Positions 5,598 to 12,908 of a DNA stretch of 25,468 nucleotides are shown one piece after another; the stretch's first letter is position 1; each line of letters starts with the position of its first letter. Under the pieces are notes generated by a model. The model was not told where the DNA came from, made no database searches, and saw only the letters and a program-made list of their open reading frames with translations. The stretch comes from a virus, in the IMG/VR virus record IMGVR_UViG_3300006928_000067, positions 1 through 25,468 of that record. One strand, 5' to 3'. The position numbers were made by a program, and so were the translations under genes.

Positions 5598-5894
5598 ATG
5601 ACGTATTTTTATAAAACTTACTCTTGGAGTTCACAAGGTGAAAATCAAGGAGTATCCGAGAAAACCATAGAAACTTGGAAGCATTTAGCTGAAAAGAAAA
5701 ATTGGAGAATAGTCCAATTACCAAATGGTTATTATCAAACCGAATACCGTAACATCGAAAAAGATGAATGGTATGATGTTACTAGACGAGAAACCTTAGA
5801 ATCAGCAGAAGCTGCAATCGATGGTAGTATTGATCACTATAAAAAAAGGATCGATTTTTTGAAAGGTCCGAAAGTGGTGAAGACGTTTAAGTAA
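5598..5894 (+). CDS. Hypothetical protein, 98 aa
   Basis: Aromatic-rich, roughly neutral protein: start MTYFYKTYSWSSQGENQGVS, a helical WKHLAEKKNW segment, a beta-like RIVQLPNGYYQTEYRN segment, then a helical C-terminus (ETLESAEAAIDGSIDHYKKR). It looks like a compact alpha/beta domain. It follows the double-hairpin leader and precedes groEL by 28 bases, so may share its transcript. No family is recognised. A chaperonin-linked role is only suggested by position. Confidence 0.65.
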   Translation: MTYFYKTYSWSSQGENQGVSEKTIETWKHLAEKKNWRIVQLPNGYYQTEYRNIEKDEWYDVTRRETLESAEAAIDGSIDHYKKRIDFLKGPKVVKTFK

Positions 5895-5922
5895 TATATT
5901 TTTTAATTTTAAATTTAATATA

Positions 5923-7491
5923 ATGGAATATAATCAACCTAGCTTAATTGTTAAGGATTTAAACTTTGGCGATAATGCCAAAGAGAGGATAATTTTAGGT
6001 GTGGATAAACTTGCTAAGGCAGTCAAATCCACCCTAGGCGCCTCTGGGAAATGTGTGATATATGAAGATGGTAGAGGCAAACCGGTGATTACAAAAGACG
6101 GTGTAACCGTAGCAGAATCGGTTGTCTTATTTGACCCGGTTGAAAATATGGGTGCCACTTTAATTAAAGAGGCTGCTAAAAATACAGTAAAAGAAGCTGG
6201 AGACGGAACAACAACCGCAATAGTTTTAGCAGAATCATTACTGAAACATGTAGATGATAAGGACTATGGAGCTTCAATTAGAGAAATTAAAGAAGGAATT
6301 CAATCCGGTATTAAAAAAGTACAAAAATATCTAGACACAAACAGTATACAGATTAAAGGAGATTTGTTAAAACACGTGAGTAGTATTAGTTGTAATAACG
6401 ATAATGTACTTGGGAAAATCATATCAGAAGCATATGAAAAAGTAGGTAAAGATGGTGTTGTATTAATGGAGGATTCTGATACAGAAGAAACGTTTACTGA
6501 TATTGTGGATGGGATACAAATAGATAGTGGGTTAACCTCACCTCATTTTGTTACAGATAAAGATAAGCATAGATGTATTTTAGAAAATCCTTATGTTTTA
6601 GTTGTATCTTCACCTATACCAAATTTAAGAAAAATACAAAATATACTAGAACAAATTATTAAAACTAAAGCGAGTTTATTAATAGTTGCAGAAGTTGATC
6701 AACAAGCAAAAGCAGCATTATTAATGAATAAGATGAAAGGTAATATTAATATTAATATTATTGATCCACCGGGTTTTGGTCCAACAAAAGCAGATACAAT
6801 AGAAGATTTAGCTATATTAACAGGGGCAAAAGTAATTAATGAAGAACTTGGGGATGATTTAGAGTTAATTGAACCACACACGCTCGGTAGAGTAGATAAA
6901 GTTATTACCGATGATAAAAACACCGTATTAACTGTTAACGGTGGAGGAGAACAACTAAAAGAAAGAATCGCTTCAGTTAAAAAACTAATTAAAAAAGAAA
7001 AGAATTCTTTTATTAAAGAAAAACTACAACAACGATTAGCAATGTTAAGTGGTAGTGTGGGAATGATTTATGTAGGTGCTAATTCAAAAGTAGAATTAAA
7101 AGAAAAGAAAGATAGAGTTGAAGATGCTATTTATGCTACAAAAGCAGCATTAAAAGAAGGTATAGTACCAGGTGGTGGTATAGCTTTATTAAATGCTGCA
7201 AATAATATGAAAGCAGAGAATATTGGGGAGAAGATACTAGCAGAAGCCATAAAATCTCCATTCATAACTATTATGGAAAACGCAGGTATCGAAAACTACG
7301 AAACACCTACCACCAAAGGTGTTGGATTTAATGTAATTTCCGGTGAAAAAGTTAACATGATTAAATCTGGAATCGTAGACCCCGTCTTAGTAACAAAAAC
7401 CGCATTAAAAAATGCAATTAGTGTAGTTAATACTATTATTTCTGCAGACTGTGTAGTTTCTAATATGAGAGTAGAAAATGCAAGCGGTTAA
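5923..7491 (+). CDS. groEL: Phage chaperonin GroEL (60 kDa chaperonin)
   Basis: ATP-dependent group I chaperonin; the ring folds proteins in the cytoplasm with a GroES lid. All nucleotide-site motifs are present: TKDGVTVA with K58 and D59, GDGTTT at 93-98, VEDA with Asp401, GGG at 417-419 and the VDP Asp486. The apical domain keeps the PHFVTD and PGFGP landmarks. At 522 residues it is shorter than the 548 of E. coli, and it ends NMRVENASG without the usual Gly-Gly-Met tail. It overlaps groES by 14 bases, in the reverse of the bacterial groES-groEL order. Divergence throughout argues for a long phage history rather than recent capture. Likely clients are the large virion proteins of this block (inference). 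Confidence 0.97.
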   Translation: MEYNQPSLIVKDLNFGDNAKERIILGVDKLAKAVKSTLGASGKCVIYEDGRGKPVITKDGVTVAESVVLFDPVENMGATLIKEAAKNTVKEAGDGTTTAIVLAESLLKHVDDKDYGASIREIKEGIQSGIKKVQKYLDTNSIQIKGDLLKHVSSISCNNDNVLGKIISEAYEKVGKDGVVLMEDSDTEETFTDIVDGIQIDSGLTSPHFVTDKDKHRCILENPYVLVVSSPIPNLRKIQNILEQIIKTKASLLIVAEVDQQAKAALLMNKMKGNININIIDPPGFGPTKADTIEDLAILTGAKVINEELGDDLELIEPHTLGRVDKVITDDKNTVLTVNGGGEQLKERIASVKKLIKKEKNSFIKEKLQQRLAMLSGSVGMIYVGANSKVELKEKKDRVEDAIYATKAALKEGIVPGGGIALLNAANNMKAENIGEKILAEAIKSPFITIMENAGIENYETPTTKGVGFNVISGEKVNMIKSGIVDPVLVTKTALKNAISVVNTIISADCVVSNMRVENASG

Positions 7492-7735
7492 TTATTATTT
7501 AGTAGTAGATCCTATTAAGGATAAGGATAAGAAGATTGGTGGTCTACTTATATCTGATACTTTAGATGTTGACCATAGGTATTCAAAGGGTACAATTATT
7601 ACAAAAGGTAATCTTGTAGAAGGTGTTAATAATGGTGATATTATACATTATGATAAACACGCTGGACATCAGATACACTGGAAAGATAATGTATATGAGG
7701 TAATTAAAGCCCCTGATATTGTACTGGTAGAATGA
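7478..7735 (+). CDS. groES: Co-chaperonin GroES
   Basis: 85 residues, slightly short for the family (about 97). The mobile loop GGLLISD (residues 21-27) matches the GroES GG-I/V/L-x-L signature that binds GroEL, and the core GDIIHYDKHAGHQIHW and the C-terminal DIVLVE follow the family pattern. It would cap the phage GroEL ring as a heptamer. It starts inside the groEL end (14-base overlap) and its stop overlaps the next gene as ATGA, so all three are translated together. The roof of the dome is probably reduced given the length. Confidence 0.92.
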   Translation: MQAVNYYLVVDPIKDKDKKIGGLLISDTLDVDHRYSKGTIITKGNLVEGVNNGDIIHYDKHAGHQIHWKDNVYEVIKAPDIVLVE

Positions 7736-8172
7736 AATTAAGTTCATCTGATTTACGTGAAATTAAATTGCTTAAGTATTACAGACTTGTTAGAAAATGG
7801 GCTTGTAAAACATATGATTTAAAAGATGCAGATTTAGAACTACTTATATATTTAGATTGTAAAGGTAAATTCACAAGAAATGATTTTATTGACGGGGTAT
7901 ACACATACTCATGGGATAAAAACAGGTGGGAAAGATTACGAAGAGATGGTTGGATTGAAGCATGGAGACATAGAAATAGAACAACAATCAAATATAGTAT
8001 TTTTAAAACATCATTTAAATGTTCGCAGTTAATAAGTAGAATATATAGAATTTTACTATGTGAAGAAGATTTACCCACTTCAGAAAGAAGTATTTTTTAT
8101 AAAAATAAATCATATACAGATAAGGTTTATAATAAATCTATAGATGATATGATAAAAGATAAAGACAGATAA
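7732..8172 (+). CDS. Predicted winged-helix protein, 146 aa
   Basis: Basic protein, start MKLSSSDLREIKLLKYYRLV. Residues about 30-100 read like a winged helix: helices DLELLIYLDCKGKFT and RNDFIDGVYTYSWDKNRWE, a possible recognition helix RLRRDGWIEAW and a beta-hairpin wing RHRNRTTIKYSIF. The C-terminus is basic and polar (YKNKSYTDKVYNKSIDDMIK). A DNA-binding regulator of MarR-like architecture is my best guess, though phage structural proteins with the same fold exist. Its start overlaps the groES stop by four bases. Confidence 0.6.
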   Translation: MKLSSSDLREIKLLKYYRLVRKWACKTYDLKDADLELLIYLDCKGKFTRNDFIDGVYTYSWDKNRWERLRRDGWIEAWRHRNRTTIKYSIFKTSFKCSQLISRIYRILLCEEDLPTSERSIFYKNKSYTDKVYNKSIDDMIKDKDR

Positions 8173-8174
8173 TT

Positions 8175-8270
8175 ATGCCAAAAGTAGGAAAAAAACATTA
8201 TCCATATACAAAGAAAGGAAAAGCAGCAGCAGCAAAAGCTAGAAAAAGAAAAGCTAAGAAAAAGAAATGA
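8175..8270 (+). CDS. Tiny basic protein, 31 aa
   Basis: Starts MPKVGKKHYPYTKKGKAAAA and ends KARKRKAKKKK. Short proteins with the same MPxVxKKxxPYTKKG opening recur in marine phage genomes next to virion and lysis genes, which is why I call it despite its size. It lies two bases after the winged-helix gene and overlaps the holin start as ATGA. It is strongly cationic and probably binds nucleic acid or membranes. Role unknown. Confidence 0.7.
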   Translation: MPKVGKKHYPYTKKGKAAAAKARKRKAKKKK

Positions 8271-8674
8271 GTAAAATATTAGCAAAAATATTTGGTAACG
8301 CTGGTGGTAGTGTGCTTCAAAAACTATCTGGCGTAGCTGATAAATTTATAACAACAGGTGATGAGAAAAGAGCATTCCAAAAAGATATGGAACAAATTTT
8401 TCTTGATGCCGAGGCAACAATGCAAAAAAACGTTACTGATAGATGGAAGGCAGATCTAGAACATGGTAACTTTTTAACACGATCAGTGCGTCCACTGGTC
8501 TTAATTTTTTTAATTATATCTACTGTAATCATGGTGTTTATTGATAGTGGTTCAATAAACTTTAACGTGGAGCAAAAATGGACCGATCTTCTTCAGTTAG
8601 TTTTAATGACTACGATCGGAGCATATTTTGGCGGACGAAGCGTTGAAAAGTTTAATCAATTTAAAAAGAAATGA
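8267..8674 (+). CDS. Holin, GTA-type 3TM superfamily
   Basis: 135 residues. An amphipathic N-terminal half (helices around 15-30 and 35-70) is followed by the TRSVRP motif (71-76), a hydrophobic segment PLVLIFLIISTVIMVFI (76-92), a short loop and a second segment LLQLVLMTTIGAYFGG (108-123), then a basic tail. The RxxRP motif just before the first strong membrane helix is characteristic of holins resembling those of gene-transfer agents. It would form the inner-membrane lesion that starts lysis. No endolysin is visible in the window. It is coupled to its neighbours by ATGA overlap upstream and a one-base gap downstream. Confidence 0.75.
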   Translation: MSKILAKIFGNAGGSVLQKLSGVADKFITTGDEKRAFQKDMEQIFLDAEATMQKNVTDRWKADLEHGNFLTRSVRPLVLIFLIISTVIMVFIDSGSINFNVEQKWTDLLQLVLMTTIGAYFGGRSVEKFNQFKKK

Positions 8675-8675
8675 T

Positions 8676-11600
8676 ATGGCAAGAATCAGTGGGTATGCTC
8701 CAGATACCGATGTAACAAAATTAGACAAAATAATTGGATCCGATTCATCTGGTGCAACTAAAAATTTTCGCATTGAAGATGTATCTAATTATTTTAAAAA
8801 TTCCAATTCATCAGGTATTGCTGGACAATTTACATGGCAGTATAAAATTAATGTTGTAAATAATATTGGTGACGATGGAATGATGAATATTACCACATCA
8901 GAAGGTAGTACATCATTTGCCAACATCACATCAATTAAAGTTAGTAAATGTATTTATGAAAATTCCCCTAATTCTATAGCAGATGCCCTCCCTGTTTTAA
9001 ATAATAAAGATCTTTTAATTGTTGATGTAAGTAATCACAACAATTGGGGTATATATACCGCAGGAACTGTCGCGGTAGATGGTTCTGATTTTAATTTCTA
9101 TAACCTATCCCTTACTTATCTTAATGAGGGTAATGGTAATCTCTCCGAAAATGTAGTTTATGGTGTTGCTGTACTAAAACAAACTGTTGGTACTGCACCA
9201 AAGGTAACTGTTACTGATAGTAATACTGATACAGCTTTTCCAGTTGTGTTTCATGATGAATCGAATAGTTTACTTGATGATACGGGTAGATTTACATATA
9301 ATCCTAATGATGGTATATTATCAATACCAGAAATATACAATACTGCCCTTACGTTAGGTAGAGACACAAGCAATAAAATAACATTCGCTGTAGATGATCA
9401 AATATGGTTTCAAGTTGCTGATGCTGGTCAATTTAAAATAATATCTAACGAAATACAACCAACCTCTAGTAATTCAATTGCTTTAGGGGATTCAACATAT
9501 ACATTTAAAGAATTATACCTTCACGGAGGAAATATTACATCTCCTTCATCTTCTCAATTAGATTTTACTACAACAACTGCTAATTTCTCTGGTTCATTAA
9601 GACTAGATAGCGTAAGTATATCAGCAATACAAAAATCATCAGAAGCGTTTGCTGATAATGATACAAGTTTAATGACATCGGCCGCTATTGATGACAGAAT
9701 AAATGCGGCTACACCAGCGCCCGATAGTTTATCATCAGTTCTTACCACAGGTAATACTACTGGTAGTACTAAAATTGAAGTTGATAACACATCTAGTGGG
9801 ATAGATTTTATTGATGATGCCAAGCTAAGATTTGGTACCGGTGATGATGTAGAAATATACGTTGCAAGTAATAATAATCTAAGTATAACACAAAATGCAG
9901 ATGACGCAACTATTACTTTTAGTAGTGATAACGGAAGCGGTGGTACAGCACCATATTTCGAAATAAATGGTGCCACAGAGAGAAATCATTTTCACAAAAC
10001 CACCAATTTCACTGATAATGCCAAGATAACAGTTGGTGCTTCTGAAGATCTTCAAATTTATCATGATGGATCAAATAGTTATATAGTACAAGGCGATGGC
10101 GCCCCAATTACGGGTGGTTTAATAATTAACTCACCATCTATTAGTGGTACAGCTATAAAAGACGAAGACAATATGGCTAGTGATTCAGCCACTCATTTAG
10201 CAACACAACAAAGTATTAAAAAATATGTAGATGATCAGGTAGATACAGTTGATACTTTAGCGGAAGTGTTAGCAATAGGTAACACCACAGGTGGTACAAA
10301 AATAGAGATTGATAACACGTCTGGTGGTATTGATTTTATTGATAGTGCTAAATTAAGATTTGGAACTGGTGATGATGCTGAAATATATGTTAATATAGGA
10401 AATGATTTATATATTGACCAAACAGCAGATGATAGATTTATATATATCCAAGCAGATGATGGTTCAGGTGGATTAACACCATATATTACAATAAATGGTG
10501 GTAGCGAAAGAGTACTAATCGATAAAGAAACAAGATTTGGATATGATGACGTCGGAGCTGATGTATACTTCTATGGTGCTACATCAGGTATAGCCATGCA
10601 ATGGAGACCCGCATCAGATGGATTAAACTTTAAAGACAACGCGAAAATAAATATGGGGGATAGTAATGATTTCCAATTTTATCATTCGGGTTCAAACATG
10701 TCATTCACAAATACAACCGGAGGCTGTACTTTTATTAATAATACCGCTGGTGCTCATTATGGTTTTCATACAGATGAATTTTATATTAAATCTACAGTCG
10801 CTAATGATCCATTGGTATATATACTAAATACTGCAAATGATGCAACTTCGAGTAGATTACAATTTAAGAAAGATAGACACAGCGCCGCTGGTGTTAATGG
10901 AGATGATATTGGTACAATAGAATTTAATGCTGGTAATTCCGCACAAGAGCAAACTGATTTTGCAAAAATAATCGGAGAAATTGCAACAGCAACCGATACA
11001 GATGAAGCTGGTAAATTATCATTACAAGTTGCATCTAGTGATGGATCCACATCTGGTTTAACTGATGGTATTATATTAACAGGACATGCTACAAGTGATT
11101 ATGTTGATGTAACAATTGGCGGTGGATCAAGTTCAACAGTAACAATATCTGGTAATTTACAAGTTTCAGGTACCACCACAACTGTTAATTCAACCACAGT
11201 AACTCTCAATGATCATAATATAGTATTAGATAGTGGTAATAGTACATCAGCTGTTGTTGATGGTGCTGGTATTACAATTGAAGGAGGTTCTGGTGATGAT
11301 GCAACATTTACATATAGTACAACTGGTCCTAAATTTGAAATGAAACTTGGTAGTGCTTATGAAGACTTACAAATAGCTAAATTAATAGCAACCGAACTAG
11401 ATATTTCAGGTGATGCAGATATAGATGGAACTATGGAAGCTGACGCATATACAGTTGACGGAACTGCATTAAATGAATACATCGCTGATACCGTTGGCGC
11501 AATGTTCACGGGTAATACGGAAACAAATATTACGGCAACATATCAAGATGGTGATAACACGATAGATTTAGTTGTTGGTACTCCTGGTACTGTCACGGTA

Positions 11601-12896
11601 GCGGATTCTACTGCTAATACAGCATTTCCTGTAATATTTCATGATGAGTCAAATGGACTATTAGATGACACTGGGGCATTCACATATAATCCTTCAACTG
11701 GTCAGTTAGATGTTACTGGTGATACTAAAATTAACTCAGGTAGTTTATATATAGAAACATCAGATAATACATCAGGTAAAATATATCTAGGAAAAACTTC
11801 AGGAACGCAAGCCAGTTCGTTAATATCAGCTACACACACTTTAGAAATAGATTACAATACACATACTGATTCAGGTGTTTTATATATTCAAAGTAATGGG
11901 TCAAATGTAGCATACTTTCAAACTGATGGTACGTTTACTCATTTAGGAGAAATTGAAGCTGTTACATTAGACATATCTGGCAATGCTGACATCGATGGAA
12001 CATTAGAAGCAGATGCATATACAGTAGATGGAACAACATTAGCAGAATATATATCTGATACAGTTGGGGCTATGTTTACAGGTAACACTGAAACTGGAAT
12101 CACCGCAACGTATCAAGATAGTGATAACACAATAGATCTTGTTGTGGGGTTAGCTAGTACGATTACAGTAACTGATTCTACAGCTAATACAGCGTTCCCT
12201 ATAGTATTCCATGATGAATCAAATGGTTTATTAGACGATACAGGAACATTTGAATATAATCCTAGTGCTAATAGATTAATATTTGGTGATGCAGCGGGTG
12301 TTGATCTTATTATTGGAAAAAGAGAGGATGCTGATGTTAGTGGTACTTTACCTAGTGGAACAGATGCACTATGTCATATATTTCATCCAAGCGCAACCTC
12401 TGGTGCAGGTACTGGTTTAACGTTTGATAATATGCAAGCGTGGGCATATGGATCGTGGGAGTTTGAAGGAAGCAGCGTTACATTTAGTAATGGTATGGAC
12501 GTAACAGGTGATGTAGAGGTAAGTGGTAGTGTTAAATGTACTCAAAATTTAAGAAGAACTATAACAGCTGTTACACATAGTACCAATACGTTTACATGTA
12601 CTTTAACAGCCAATGATAACTTTAGCTTTACATTAAATAATGCTACAAATACAATCAATATTGTAGCAGCTTCAGAAAATGTTGGGCAATCAGGAACAAT
12701 AGTTATAACAAATCCTTCAAGCGTTGGATCATTAGCTGTTAATGCAATACAGGGAAATGGTAGTGCATCAGAAGTATTAACACCAGAGGGCGCAACGATT
12801 AATTGGCCTACAGGTGCAAATAATATTAATATTATGTCATATTATGTTGCTGCTGCCGATAAAATATTAATCAACTTTGTTGGTAACTTTGCTTAA
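8676..12896 (+). CDS. Large modular tail-fibre protein, 1406 aa
   Basis: Giant fibre built from marine-phage fibre modules. N-cap MARISGYAPDTDVTKLDKII is like that of the 537-aa fibre. A module TAFPVVFHDESNSLLDDTG occurs three times (starting near residues 181, 977 and 1167). KIE(V/I)DNTSxGIDFID(D/S)AKLRFGTGDD occurs twice (about 360 and 535), and ADIDGT(M/L)EADAYTVDGT plus AMFTGNTETxITATYQD occur twice. TTTVNSTTVTLNDHNIVLDS is also typical of the class. The C-cap (TIVITNPSSVGSLAVNAIQG onward, ending INFVGNFA) is a known style of fibre end. An upstream in-frame ATG at 8628 lies inside the holin gene; 8676 is preferred because it restores the MARIS cap and follows the holin stop by one base. 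Confidence 0.87.
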   Translation: MARISGYAPDTDVTKLDKIIGSDSSGATKNFRIEDVSNYFKNSNSSGIAGQFTWQYKINVVNNIGDDGMMNITTSEGSTSFANITSIKVSKCIYENSPNSIADALPVLNNKDLLIVDVSNHNNWGIYTAGTVAVDGSDFNFYNLSLTYLNEGNGNLSENVVYGVAVLKQTVGTAPKVTVTDSNTDTAFPVVFHDESNSLLDDTGRFTYNPNDGILSIPEIYNTALTLGRDTSNKITFAVDDQIWFQVADAGQFKIISNEIQPTSSNSIALGDSTYTFKELYLHGGNITSPSSSQLDFTTTTANFSGSLRLDSVSISAIQKSSEAFADNDTSLMTSAAIDDRINAATPAPDSLSSVLTTGNTTGSTKIEVDNTSSGIDFIDDAKLRFGTGDDVEIYVASNNNLSITQNADDATITFSSDNGSGGTAPYFEINGATERNHFHKTTNFTDNAKITVGASEDLQIYHDGSNSYIVQGDGAPITGGLIINSPSISGTAIKDEDNMASDSATHLATQQSIKKYVDDQVDTVDTLAEVLAIGNTTGGTKIEIDNTSGGIDFIDSAKLRFGTGDDAEIYVNIGNDLYIDQTADDRFIYIQADDGSGGLTPYITINGGSERVLIDKETRFGYDDVGADVYFYGATSGIAMQWRPASDGLNFKDNAKINMGDSNDFQFYHSGSNMSFTNTTGGCTFINNTAGAHYGFHTDEFYIKSTVANDPLVYILNTANDATSSRLQFKKDRHSAAGVNGDDIGTIEFNAGNSAQEQTDFAKIIGEIATATDTDEAGKLSLQVASSDGSTSGLTDGIILTGHATSDYVDVTIGGGSSSTVTISGNLQVSGTTTTVNSTTVTLNDHNIVLDSGNSTSAVVDGAGITIEGGSGDDATFTYSTTGPKFEMKLGSAYEDLQIAKLIATELDISGDADIDGTMEADAYTVDGTALNEYIADTVGAMFTGNTETNITATYQDGDNTIDLVVGTPGTVTVADSTANTAFPVIFHDESNGLLDDTGAFTYNPSTGQLDVTGDTKINSGSLYIETSDNTSGKIYLGKTSGTQASSLISATHTLEIDYNTHTDSGVLYIQSNGSNVAYFQTDGTFTHLGEIEAVTLDISGNADIDGTLEADAYTVDGTTLAEYISDTVGAMFTGNTETGITATYQDSDNTIDLVVGLASTITVTDSTANTAFPIVFHDESNGLLDDTGTFEYNPSANRLIFGDAAGVDLIIGKREDADVSGTLPSGTDALCHIFHPSATSGAGTGLTFDNMQAWAYGSWEFEGSSVTFSNGMDVTGDVEVSGSVKCTQNLRRTITAVTHSTNTFTCTLTANDNFSFTLNNATNTINIVAASENVGQSGTIVITNPSSVGSLAVNAIQGNGSASEVLTPEGATINWPTGANNINIMSYYVAAADKILINFVGNFA

Positions 12897-12908
12897 TTAT
12901 GAAAAAAT

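Noticed and set aside
8628-8676. Longer N-terminus of the 1406-aa fibre (extra 16 residues from ATG at 8628)
   Set aside because: The extension lies wholly inside the holin coding sequence, and the fibre cap MARIS begins at 8676 immediately after the holin stop.
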